This document shows positions 27,427 through 34,951 of a DNA stretch of 64,000 nucleotides, piece after piece (position 1 is the first letter of the stretch; each line of letters opens with the position of its first letter). The stretch is from QQUJ01 sp050287605 (lineage in GTDB: Bacteria > Pseudomonadota > Gammaproteobacteria > QQUJ01). The DNA lies in NCBI GenBank assembly GCA_050287605.1, contig JBNKCG010000070.1, positions 1 to 64,000 of the forward strand. The letters are read 5' to 3'. Below the pieces are notes generated by a model. The model searched no databases, was not told where the DNA came from, and saw only the letters and a list, made by a program, of their open reading frames with translations. Both the position numbers and the translations under genes were made by a program.

Positions 27427-28403
27427 TGGAAACCACGGCGGAAGGGCTGATCTGCGCCTACGTGCTGGACGGCGCCGGCGGCGGCCGGGAAGTGGACTGG
27501 AACGGCATCGCTGCGTGGCAACCGGAACAGGGCGCTCTGTGGCTACACATGGACTACACCGCACCGCGGGTCCGGCGCTGGGTGACGGCACAACAGGAGT
27601 TCGACGACATCCTCAGCGAAGCGCTGTTGGCCGAGGAGACGCGTCCACGCTGCCTGCCCATGGGCGACGGATTATTGATCACGCTGCGCGGCGTCAATCT
27701 CAACCCCTCCTCCGATCCCGAGGACATGGTCGCCGTCCGCTTGTGGAGCGACGGCAAACGCGTCATCGGCCTGCGCCACCGACGCCTGCTGGCCGTTCAG
27801 GATCTGCGCGACACTCTCGCCGCCCACCGCGGCCCCCGCACCGCGGTGGAATTGATTGTTGACCTGAGCGAACGCCTGGTAGCGCGCATGGCCGACGTTA
27901 TCCAGACGCTCGAAGAGCAGGTCGACGACCTGGAGGAAGCGGTACTCACCGAGCAAAGCCACCAGCTGCGCCCGCGCCTGGCGCAGATCCGCCGCCAATC
28001 CATCCTGTTGCGCCGTTACCTGGCGCCGCAACGCGAAGCGCTGACCCGCCTTCACGGTGAAAAGGCCGATTGGCTGCTCGAACGCGACCGGTTGCAGTTA
28101 CGCGAGATCGCCGATCGCACCACCCGCTACATCGAAGACCTGGATACGACCCGCGAACGCGCAGCGGTGGTACAGGAAGAGCTCAACAGCCGGCTCTCCG
28201 AACAGATGGACCGGCGCATGTACGTGCTCTCCATCGTCGCTGCGCTGTTCCTGCCGCTGGGTTTCATCACCGGCCTGCTGGGCGTCAACGTCGGCGGCAT
28301 CCCCGGCGCCGAAGCGGGCGACGCCTTTTGGCTACTGATCGCAGGGTTGGTCGTACTGGTGGCCGCGCAGGTCGTGCTCTTCAAACGGCGGCACTGGTTC
28401 TGA
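27426..28403 (+). CDS. zntB: ZntB-like zinc transporter (CorA superfamily)
   Basis: 325 residues, almost exactly ZntB length. Instead of GMN it has GVN in GLLGVNVGGIPG, the ZntB signature. Two C-terminal helices end with KRRHWF. ZntB proteins move zinc, with proton coupling reported. The ATG overlaps the corA stop (TGATG), so the two should be co-translated. A longer frame upstream is the out-of-frame image of corA. Confidence 0.92.
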   Translation: METTAEGLICAYVLDGAGGGREVDWNGIAAWQPEQGALWLHMDYTAPRVRRWVTAQQEFDDILSEALLAEETRPRCLPMGDGLLITLRGVNLNPSSDPEDMVAVRLWSDGKRVIGLRHRRLLAVQDLRDTLAAHRGPRTAVELIVDLSERLVARMADVIQTLEEQVDDLEEAVLTEQSHQLRPRLAQIRRQSILLRRYLAPQREALTRLHGEKADWLLERDRLQLREIADRTTRYIEDLDTTRERAAVVQEELNSRLSEQMDRRMYVLSIVAALFLPLGFITGLLGVNVGGIPGAEAGDAFWLLIAGLVVLVAAQVVLFKRRHWF

Positions 28404-28504
28404 CCGTACCCAGATAGCCCACTGCGCCCAATGCGGGTATCATTTGCGCCTTTGAGCGCACGGCGCAACGGCTTGCGCCCTTACTACGGAGCCTCAGACA
28501 CACG

Positions 28505-29731
28505 ATGAGCAAAAACTTCCTCTTCACCTCCGAGTCGGTTTCCGAAGGACACCCCGACAAGGTCGCCGATCAGATTTCCGACGCCGTGCTGGACGCCCTG
28601 ATCGCGCGCGACAAACGCTCGCGCGTGGCCTGCGAGACCCTGGTCAAGACCGGCGTGGCCATCGTGGCCGGCGAAATCTCCACCCACGCCTGGGTGGATC
28701 TGGAAGAGCTGGTGCGGCGCGTGATCTGCGAGATCGGCTACACCAGCTCCGAGGTGGGTTTTGACGGCGCCACCTGCGGCGTGGTCAACATCATCGGCAA
28801 GCAGTCCTCGGACATCGCCCAGGGTGTGGACCGCTCCGCCCCCGAGGAGCAGGGTGCCGGCGACCAGGGGCTGATGTTCGGCTACGCCACCAACGAGACC
28901 GACGTCTTCATGCCCGCCGCCATCACCTACGCCCAGCGCCTGGTGCAGCGCCAGGCCGAGGTGCGCAAGAGCGGCCTGCTGCCCTGGATCCGTCCCGACG
29001 CCAAGAGCCAAGTCACCTTCCGCTACGAAGACGGCAAGATCGCCGGCGCGGACGCCGTGGTGCTCTCCACCCAACACAACCCCGACGTCAAATACCAGGA
29101 TCTGCAGGAAGCGGTGATGGAACTCATCATCAAGCACACCCTGCCGGCCAAGTGGCTCACCAAGCACACCAAGTTCCACATCAACCCCACCGGCAGCTTC
29201 GTCATCGGCGGTCCGGTGGGCGACTGCGGGTTGACCGGGCGCAAGATCATCGTCGACACCTACGGCGGTTCCGCCCACCACGGCGGCGGCGCCTTCTCCG
29301 GCAAGGACCCTTCCAAGGTGGACCGTTCCGCCGCCTACGCCGCGCGTTACGTGGCCAAGAACATCGTCGCCGCCGGCCTGGCCCAGCGCTGCGAGATCCA
29401 GGTCTCCTACGCCATCGGCGTGGCCGAGCCCACCTCCATCTCGCTGCAGACCTTCGGCACCGCCAAGGTATCTGAGGAGAAGCTCGAGCAACTGGTACGC
29501 GAACATTTTGACCTGCGCCCCTACGGCATCATCCAGATGCTCGACCTCATCCACCCCATGTATCAGGCCACCGCCGCCTACGGCCACTTCGGCCGCGAAC
29601 CGGTGGAGATGACCTACCACTGGGAGGATCGCGAAAACGGCTCGCTGGTGAAGAAGGACGAGACCTTTACCGCCTTCCCTTGGGAGAAGACCGACAAGGC
29701 GGAGATGCTGCGCGAGGCAGCCGGGCTTTAA
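28505..29731 (+). CDS. metK: S-adenosylmethionine synthetase
   Basis: 408 residues, a little longer than E. coli MetK (384). It forms SAM from methionine and ATP. Motifs: FTSESVSEGHPDKVADQIS, GAGDQGLMFGYA, and the P-loop-like GGGAFSGKDPSKVDRS. No SAM riboswitch was recognised in the 100-nt leader. First gene of a methyl-cycle group with ahcY and metF. Confidence 0.97.
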   Translation: MSKNFLFTSESVSEGHPDKVADQISDAVLDALIARDKRSRVACETLVKTGVAIVAGEISTHAWVDLEELVRRVICEIGYTSSEVGFDGATCGVVNIIGKQSSDIAQGVDRSAPEEQGAGDQGLMFGYATNETDVFMPAAITYAQRLVQRQAEVRKSGLLPWIRPDAKSQVTFRYEDGKIAGADAVVLSTQHNPDVKYQDLQEAVMELIIKHTLPAKWLTKHTKFHINPTGSFVIGGPVGDCGLTGRKIIVDTYGGSAHHGGGAFSGKDPSKVDRSAAYAARYVAKNIVAAGLAQRCEIQVSYAIGVAEPTSISLQTFGTAKVSEEKLEQLVREHFDLRPYGIIQMLDLIHPMYQATAAYGHFGREPVEMTYHWEDRENGSLVKKDETFTAFPWEKTDKAEMLREAAGL

Positions 29732-29741
29732 AACCCATTCA

Positions 29742-29809
29742 TCTCGCCTAGGCGTCAAGAGATCCAACTTCCTGTTTTCAGGCTTGGCGCTCGTGACGCC
29801 TTGGCGAGA
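29742..29809. repeat. Large imperfect palindrome after metK
   Basis: TCTCGCCTAGGCGTCA (29742-29757) and TGACGCCTTGGCGAGA (29794-29809) are complementary at 15 of 16 positions with a 36-nt loop. Each arm is followed or ended by AGAGATCC (29758-29765 and 29807-29814). It lies just after metK and may act as its terminator, or it is a small mobile palindrome. The rest of 29732-29925 shows nothing else firm. Confidence 0.6.
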
Positions 29810-29925
29810 GATCCTTCCTTATGAATTGAGGGGTCAATGCCACCCCGGCATCGCGCGGGGGCTTTGATCCCGCCGCCGCTTTCGTGTAAAACTACCCGCC
29901 CCACGCCATCTCAGGATGGCTCGGA

Positions 29926-29996
29926 CCGTCGAGGAGCGTTGCAACGGGAACTCTCCCGCCAGGCTCGACGGACCGGTTCCAAATGCAACGGCGCTC
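29926..29996 (+). ncRNA. SAH riboswitch upstream of ahcY
   Basis: Conserved elements in order: P1 CCGTCGAG (29926-29933) with CTCGACGG (29964-29971); P2 CGGGA (29945-29949) with TCCCG (29954-29958); the highly conserved core GAGCGTTGCAAC after P1 and GCCAGGCTCG before its closing strand; and the pseudoknot P4, in which GAGCG (29934-29938) pairs with CGCTC (29992-29996), extended by adjacent TTG/CAA. This is the S-adenosylhomocysteine aptamer, which turns on ahcY when SAH accumulates. It ends about 10 nt before the ahcY ribosome-binding site, so control could be at translation. Confidence 0.93.
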
Positions 29997-30019
29997 GTTC
30001 ACTACAAGGAGTCTTTGTG

Positions 30020-31435
30020 ATGAACGATGCTGCCAAGCAAGTTGCGTCCGATTTCCAGGTTGCCGATCTCGCCCTTGCCGACTGGGGTCGCAAGGAGATC
30101 GCCATTGCCGAAACCGAAATGCCCGGCCTGATGGCGGTGCGCGACAAGTACCGCGCCGAACAGCCGCTCAAGGGCGCGCGCATCGCCGGTTCGCTACACA
30201 TGACCATCCAGACCGCGGTGCTCATCGAGTCGCTCAAGGACCTGGGCGCCGATGTGCGCTGGGCCTCGTGCAACATCTTCTCCACCCAGGACCACGCCGC
30301 CGCCGCCATCGCCGCCGGTGGCACGCCGGTGTTCGCCTACAAGGGCGAGAGCCTGACCGAGTACTGGAACTTCACCCACCGCATTTTCGAATGGTCCGAC
30401 GGCGGCAGCGCCAACATGATTCTCGACGACGGCGGCGACGCGACGCTGCTGATCCATCTGGGCGCGCGCGCCGAGAAAGACCCCTCGGTGATCGCTAATC
30501 CGACCAACGAGGAAGAGACGGTGTTGTTCGCCGCTATCAAGCAGCGCCTCGCCGAACAACCCGGCTGGTACTCGAAAGTGCTAAGCGGCATCCGCGGCGT
30601 CACCGAAGAGACCACCACTGGTGTGCACCGCCTTTACCATTTCGAGAAGGAGGGCACGCTGCCCTTCCCCGCCATCAACGTCAACGATTCGGTGACCAAA
30701 TCCAAGTTCGACAACCTCTACGGCTGCCGCGAGTCGCTGATGGACGGCATCAAGCGCGCCACCGACGTGATGGTGGCCGGCAAGATCGCCGTAGTGCTGG
30801 GCTACGGCGACGTGGGCAAAGGCTGCGCGCAGGCATTCCGCGGTCTGGGCGCCACGGTGTGGGTCACCGAGATCGATCCCATCTGCGCCCTGCAGGCGGC
30901 CATGGAAGGTTTCCGCGTGGTCACCATGGACGAGGCGTGCGACAAGGCCGACATCTACGTCACCGCCACCGGCAACGTGAACGTCATCAGCCACGACCAC
31001 ATGGTCAAGATGAAAAACCAGGCCATCGTCTGCAACATCGGGCACTTCGATTCCGAAATCGACGTCGCCGGCGTGCGCCAATACACCTGGGAGAACATCA
31101 AGCCGCAGGTCGACCACATCATCTTCCCCGACGGCAAGCGCATCATTCTGCTCGCCGAGGGTCGCCTGGTGAACCTGGGCTGCGCCACCGGCCACCCCAG
31201 TTTCGTCATGTCCAACTCCTTCACCAACCAAGTGTTGGCACAGATGGAGCTGTGGCAGCATCCGGAACAGTACGAGAAAAAGGTCTACGTACTGCCCAAA
31301 CAGTTGGACGAAGAGGTGGCGCGGCTGCATCTGGCCAAGATCGGCGCGCGACTCACCCAGTTGACGCCCGAGCAGGCCAAGTACATCGACGTGCCGGTCG
31401 AGGGGCCGTACAAGCCGGAGCACTATCGGTATTGA
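30020..31435 (+). CDS. ahcY: Adenosylhomocysteinase (SAH hydrolase)
   Basis: 471 residues. It splits SAH to homocysteine and adenosine using bound NAD. The NAD motif GYGDVGKG is at 261-268; NIFSTQDHAAAAIA and the C-terminal KYIDVPVEGPYKPEHYRY are diagnostic. The start at 30020 was chosen over 29837 because the longer form would be translated through the riboswitch; AAGGAG at 30006-30011 sits 8 nt before this ATG. Regulated by the SAH riboswitch. Confidence 0.97.
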   Translation: MNDAAKQVASDFQVADLALADWGRKEIAIAETEMPGLMAVRDKYRAEQPLKGARIAGSLHMTIQTAVLIESLKDLGADVRWASCNIFSTQDHAAAAIAAGGTPVFAYKGESLTEYWNFTHRIFEWSDGGSANMILDDGGDATLLIHLGARAEKDPSVIANPTNEEETVLFAAIKQRLAEQPGWYSKVLSGIRGVTEETTTGVHRLYHFEKEGTLPFPAINVNDSVTKSKFDNLYGCRESLMDGIKRATDVMVAGKIAVVLGYGDVGKGCAQAFRGLGATVWVTEIDPICALQAAMEGFRVVTMDEACDKADIYVTATGNVNVISHDHMVKMKNQAIVCNIGHFDSEIDVAGVRQYTWENIKPQVDHIIFPDGKRIILLAEGRLVNLGCATGHPSFVMSNSFTNQVLAQMELWQHPEQYEKKVYVLPKQLDEEVARLHLAKIGARLTQLTPEQAKYIDVPVEGPYKPEHYRY

Positions 31436-31448
31436 ACCAGGGTTCCAT

Positions 31449-31582
31449 GCGCAGACGCCAACGCGCAAAGACCGCATAGTCCAGAACCGAGCGGTCAATG
31501 CGCCTTGCGCTAGCGCACGTCGTACCAGCTCTTCTCTGTTCTCTCTTTGCGTAACTTGGCGTCTTAGCGTCTTTGCGCGAGG
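31449..31582. repeat. CGCAAAG-type degenerate repeat between ahcY and metF
   Basis: The gap contains short degenerate units built from CGCAAAGAC / GTCTTTGCG: GACGCCAACGCGCAAAGAC near 31453-31471 and, in inverse orientation, CTTTGCG, CTTGGCGTC, TTAGCGTC and TTTGCGCGAG between 31545 and 31581. Such 7-9-mer repeats occur in intergenic regions of many proteobacteria. The last unit supplies the GAGG that serves metF as ribosome-binding site. Confidence 0.5.
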
Positions 31583-31590
31583 CAAACCCT

Positions 31591-32439
31591 ATGAACCGAC
31601 AACCCGTCTTCAGCTGCGAGTTCTTTCCGCCCAAAACCGACGAAGGAGCGGAGAAGCTGCGCCGCGCGCGCGACGAACTGGCCCGTCTCAACCCGGCGTT
31701 CTTTTCCGTCACCTACGGCGCCGGCGGTTCGACGCGCGAGCGCACGCTGGGCACCGTGTTCGAAATCCAGGATGCCGGCCTGGAGGCGGCACCACATATC
31801 TCCTGCATCGGCGCCACCCGCGACACCATCCGCGAACTGCTCGATCTCTACCGCCAACGCGGCATCAAACACCTGGTCGCGCTGCGCGGCGACATGCCCT
31901 CGGGCATGGCGACACCCGGCGAGTTCCGCCATGCCGACGAGCTGGTAGCGTTTATTCGCAGCGAAAGCGGCGATCGCTTTTTCGTCGAAGTTGCCGCCTA
32001 CCCCGAATTTCACCCCGAGGCGCAAAACGCGGAAAAAGACCTCGCCAACTTCGCACGCAAGGTGGCGGCCGGCGCCAACGGCGCCATTACGCAGTACTTC
32101 TTCAACGCCGACGCCTACTTCCGCTTCGTCGACGACTGCCGACGCCTGCAGATCGAGATCCCCATCGTTCCCGGCATCATGCCCATCACCAACTCTTCGC
32201 AACTGATCCGCTTCTCCGAGGCGTGTGGTGCAGAGATCCCGCGCTGGGTACGAATGCGCCTGGAGGGTTTCGGGGACGATCGCGACGCGATCCGCGCCTT
32301 CGGACTGGAGGTGGTCACCGAGCTGTGCCGCAAGCTGCTCGCCGGCGGTGCGCCGGGGTTGCACTTCTACACCATGAACCAATCGGCAGCGACGACAGCA
32401 ATCTGGAAGGCGTTGGGGTTAGAAAGCGAAAACCTTTGA
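31591..32439 (+). CDS. metF: 5,10-methylenetetrahydrofolate reductase
   Basis: 282 residues, TIM-barrel FAD enzyme making 5-methyl-THF for methionine synthesis. Catalytic Glu in SCEFFPPKT (E10), SVTYGAGGSTRE, PHISCIGAT, ALRGDMP and GIMPI motifs are intact. The ATG at 31591 is preceded by GAGG; a TTG six codons earlier was rejected. Completes, with metK and ahcY, the methyl cycle; metH is not in the window. Confidence 0.96.
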   Translation: MNRQPVFSCEFFPPKTDEGAEKLRRARDELARLNPAFFSVTYGAGGSTRERTLGTVFEIQDAGLEAAPHISCIGATRDTIRELLDLYRQRGIKHLVALRGDMPSGMATPGEFRHADELVAFIRSESGDRFFVEVAAYPEFHPEAQNAEKDLANFARKVAAGANGAITQYFFNADAYFRFVDDCRRLQIEIPIVPGIMPITNSSQLIRFSEACGAEIPRWVRMRLEGFGDDRDAIRAFGLEVVTELCRKLLAGGAPGLHFYTMNQSAATTAIWKALGLESENL

Positions 32440-32512
32440 CCACGAAGTACGCAAAGTACACGAAGTTGAAAACCACAAATCCAAACTTTGTGTACTTCGT
32501 GAACTTTGTGGT
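32440..32512. repeat. CACGAAGTAC-type palindromic repeat after metF
   Basis: Directly after the metF stop, CCACGAAGTACGCAAAGTAC (from 32440) is imperfectly complementary to CTTTGTGTACTTCGTGAACTTTGTGG (32486 to about 32511). It is made of degenerate ACGAAG / GCAAAG units, related in style to the repeat upstream of metF. It sits between two convergent genes and can fold into one long hairpin, so it may end both transcripts. Confidence 0.65.
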
Positions 32513-32527
32513 GGATGGCTTTTGATT

Positions 32528-33172
32528 TTATCCGAGCGCAGGCTTTTCCAAGTTCAGCGTGTACGCCAGACGATTTCCATAAAAGGCCTGCTCGTGAAAT
32601 CCAGCGATGCCGGCTAGGCGCGTCACGGTCTTGCGAGTCTGAAAGTGCGGATCGAAGACGACTTCGGTCACCGACAAGATTCCACCGGGTTTCAGGGCGG
32701 CGAAGATCTCGTGTAGCGCCGCTTCCCAGTCCGGTATCTCGCCCAACACGGTTACCAACACCACGCGGTCGAATCGGTCGCGGCCGAGGGCGCCGTCGCC
32801 CACACCCGCCTGGACGAACTCGACGTTGGCGAGCTCTGCCTCGGCCACCTTCTCCCGCGCCCGTTGTAACATGCCGGACTGGATGTCCAGCGCCACCACA
32901 CTGCCCTGCGGACCCACGCGCTGCGCCAGCGGCACCGTCACCCGCCCGGGGCCGCAACCCACGTCCGCCACCGCCATTCCCGGCCGCAACGCCAAGTGCT
33001 CGACGATGACGGCCGCGCGGCTGACTTTGGCAAACGGGTTGTCGATTTCCACCATCCAGCGCAGCCACGCCGGACACGGCAGCGACTGGCGACGCGAGGC
33101 AAGGCGCCACACGACAGCGATCGCCACTCCCAATCCGAGAGCACCGAATACGGAATAGGTCGCTAAGCTCAT
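32528..33172 (-). CDS. Membrane-anchored class I SAM-dependent methyltransferase
   Basis: 214 residues. One N-terminal transmembrane helix (about 6-24) precedes a Rossmann-fold methyltransferase domain with motif I VADVGCGPGRV (68-78), acidic loop ALDIQSGM and a later FDRVVLVTVLGEI segment. The Ubi/menaquinone-like type is possible, but the substrate is unknown. It is the last of a minus-strand trio with two VOC genes (9-nt gaps). Confidence 0.8.
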   Translation of the reverse strand: MSLATYSVFGALGLGVAIAVVWRLASRRQSLPCPAWLRWMVEIDNPFAKVSRAAVIVEHLALRPGMAVADVGCGPGRVTVPLAQRVGPQGSVVALDIQSGMLQRAREKVAEAELANVEFVQAGVGDGALGRDRFDRVVLVTVLGEIPDWEAALHEIFAALKPGGILSVTEVVFDPHFQTRKTVTRLAGIAGFHEQAFYGNRLAYTLNLEKPALG

Positions 33173-33181
33173 GGCTTTATC

Positions 33182-33853
33182 CTACTGCGTCGGCGTTAAT
33201 ACAAGCGCCGGAACGAACGGTGACAGCTCCCGACGTCCCAGCGGCGTATCGATCAGTGCGGCCACGTAGGGAGAGGCTTCATCGACAGGCGCACTGACGG
33301 CAACGCTCTCGTCCAGCCCGAGGGTTGCGAGCAGACGTCTTACGCGTGCCGTGTCCGGATGACAAAGTCTCAACTCGACCAACGAACACCCGCACTCCTC
33401 GAGTCGCGCCGCCGGATGAACCGCACTGCGCCACTCGATCAGTGCGGGCGCCACGCCGTCGAGGGGAACGCGGCCATCGCCGGGAACGGTAATCAGCCAT
33501 TGGTAGTCGCCGCGGCTCATCGGTTCGATCTGCCCCAGCGCCTCGGGGCATTGCGCCACCGCAGCGCGGATATGCTCGCTCCGCGCCACCCAAGTGGAAA
33601 GCGCGGGCCGCGCATCGTCTCCCAAGGTATCCAGACCAAACCATCGCGGCCGCCCCGGTGCCGGCGCCCGCGGATTGGGCGCAATCACCTCAAGGTAAAG
33701 CGCATCGCCCAACCGCAGCAGCGCGTTATGCGTCCCCATGCGGGGATGTTCACCGCCAAGTTGCGGACGGACGCCCAGTGCGCTACGCACATACTCCATA
33801 CCCTGTTCCAGGGTAATGGACGTGACTACCAAATGATCTATACGACAGTACAC
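33182..33853 (-). CDS. Glyoxalase-like (VOC) domain protein
   Basis: 223 residues starting RIDHLVVTSITLEQGMEYV, with PRMGTHNALLRLGDALYLEVIAPNP, which is the signature of the glyoxalase-like domain family (Pfam PF13468 type). The metal ligands of true glyoxalases are only partly recognisable. Enzyme activity and substrate unknown. Located 9 nt from the small VOC gene and the methyltransferase gene. Confidence 0.8.
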   Translation of the reverse strand: MYCRIDHLVVTSITLEQGMEYVRSALGVRPQLGGEHPRMGTHNALLRLGDALYLEVIAPNPRAPAPGRPRWFGLDTLGDDARPALSTWVARSEHIRAAVAQCPEALGQIEPMSRGDYQWLITVPGDGRVPLDGVAPALIEWRSAVHPAARLEECGCSLVELRLCHPDTARVRRLLATLGLDESVAVSAPVDEASPYVAALIDTPLGRRELSPFVPALVLTPTQ

Positions 33854-33862
33854 CGCCAGGCG

Positions 33863-34234
33863 CTACGCTTCCGGAAGGTGACACACCGCCTCTATGTTGT
33901 GTCCGTCCGGATCGATAACGAAGGCACCGTAGTAGTTGGGATGGTAGATCTCACGAATCCCTGGCGGGCCGTTGTCCTGCCCGCCAGCGGCCAGCGCCGC
34001 GTCGTAAAAAGCCCGCACCTGCGCCCGGTTTTCAGCAACAAAGGCGATGTGCATAGGCCGTTGCGGTTGCGTATGCGTGCCGAACCAGAACGCGGGTTTC
34101 CCACCCTTACCCATGCCCGCCCAGCCTTCCACCTCCATCACCAACTCGATACCCAGCGGTGCCAGCGCCTGTCGATAAAAGGCCTTGCTCTTCTCGTAGT
34201 CCTGCACCGCGATTCCCATGTGATCGATGATCAT
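33863..34234 (-). CDS. VOC family protein (glyoxalase/bleomycin-resistance type), intact copy
   Basis: 123 residues, a single VOC module pair: N-terminal MIIDHMGIAV and C-terminal GAFVIDPDGHNIEAVCH with the metal-ligand Glu. The family includes lyases and dioxygenases; no substrate can be assigned. A near-identical but 3'-truncated copy lies at 43544-43855, 9.62 kb away, and the DNA similarity continues into flanking sequence on one side. Confidence 0.88.
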   Translation of the reverse strand: MIIDHMGIAVQDYEKSKAFYRQALAPLGIELVMEVEGWAGMGKGGKPAFWFGTHTQPQRPMHIAFVAENRAQVRAFYDAALAAGGQDNGPPGIREIYHPNYYGAFVIDPDGHNIEAVCHLPEA

Positions 34235-34261
34235 GCTGCACCTCTCAATGCCGGGTCTGAT

Positions 34262-34354
34262 TCAGGTGGTCCTCAACTGCGTCTCAGGCCGGCAGGCTTT
34301 CACCCGGTTTTTGCCTTCTGCCTTCGCGCAGTACATCGCTACGTCCGCCCTCGT
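34262..34354 (-). pseudogene. Remnant of GGDEF gene 3' end
   Basis: Read on the minus strand this encodes TRADVAMYCAKAEGKNRVKA followed by CRPETQLRTT and a stop, matching residue for residue the C-terminus of the GGDEF protein encoded at 43884-45467 (TRADIAMYCAKAEGKNRVKA, then YRPEMQLRSA). The rest of that gene is absent here. It lies at the same distance from the VOC gene as the intact GGDEF gene does from the truncated VOC copy, so it is a leftover of a duplicated module. Confidence 0.8.
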
Positions 34355-34479
34355 GAGAGGCTCCAGAAAATCACTCCACCCTGAAAGAAGAGGCGTCCAA
34401 GCAGCCAGTAGACAGGCACGCTCAGAATGGCCACGGGAACCAGGATTTCAAAATGCTGGAAAACCTCCAAAAAGCCCAC
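34339..34479 (-). CDS. Possible 46-residue membrane protein, probably truncated
   Basis: Minus strand, GTG start at 34479 with GGGAGG 9 nt upstream. The product begins MGFLEVFQHFEILVPVAI and has one clear hydrophobic helix (about residues 11-32, ending VPVYWLLGRLFF). The last residues overlap the GGDEF remnant in another frame. A one- or two-base shift near codon 32 would continue into GWSDFLEPL, so the gene may be frameshifted or cut by the recombination that left the remnant. No family assigned. Confidence 0.35.
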   Translation of the reverse strand: MGFLEVFQHFEILVPVAILSVPVYWLLGRLFFQGGVIFWSLSRGRT

Positions 34480-34719
34480 CGCTTGCTACCTCCCTACCAG
34501 TACACGGCAAACGCCCCCACGCACACGATGCTCCCCATTCCTCTTCACACAACGCAGAACTATCGCTCCACGTAGATACATGACCGATGATGAAACATCA
34601 ATAATTCCGTGGTAATTCGGGCGGTGTCGGCGCCGTATCCCCATCGCTACCAACCCGGTCCGAGGATACGCCATTCATCGCGCCGATTGAGTCCCCGATG
34701 GAGCGCGGGATATGCCCCT

Positions 34720-34920
34720 CTAGCGGTAGCAGCACTCGAAGTGGGGCGACGGAAGGACGGCTAGCTGAACGCCCTCGTCGAATTTTCCGGAGAAGAGATC
34801 GAACGGTCCGCGAGGAACATAGTGGTCGTTGACGAGTTTCCTGATCCTCTGGACACGCTTTCTGTGACGCACCGGATAACGCCTTACGTCAAACGTTGCA
34901 GGCGCAATCAACATCGCCAC
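34720..34920 (-). CDS. Hypothetical 66-residue basic protein
   Basis: GTG start at 34920; product VRRYPVRHRKRVQRIRKL in its first third is strongly basic, then PRGPFDLFSGKFDEG. The frame stays open upstream into the end of the neighbouring EAL gene, so the start is unclear. It follows that gene by 31 nt on the same strand. I recognise no family; it may be a remnant. Between 34480 and 34719 I see no supported gene. Confidence 0.3.
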   Translation of the reverse strand: MAMLIAPATFDVRRYPVRHRKRVQRIRKLVNDHYVPRGPFDLFSGKFDEGVQLAVLPSPHFECCYR

Positions 34921-34951
34921 CAGAGCCGTGTATTCGTCGGGGCAGTTCGCA

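Noticed and set aside
28404..28504. SAM riboswitch before metK
   Set aside because: No conserved SAM aptamer core was recognisable in the 100-nt leader.
29837..30019. Longer ahcY start 61 codons upstream
   Set aside because: It would translate through the SAH riboswitch and lacks a ribosome-binding site.
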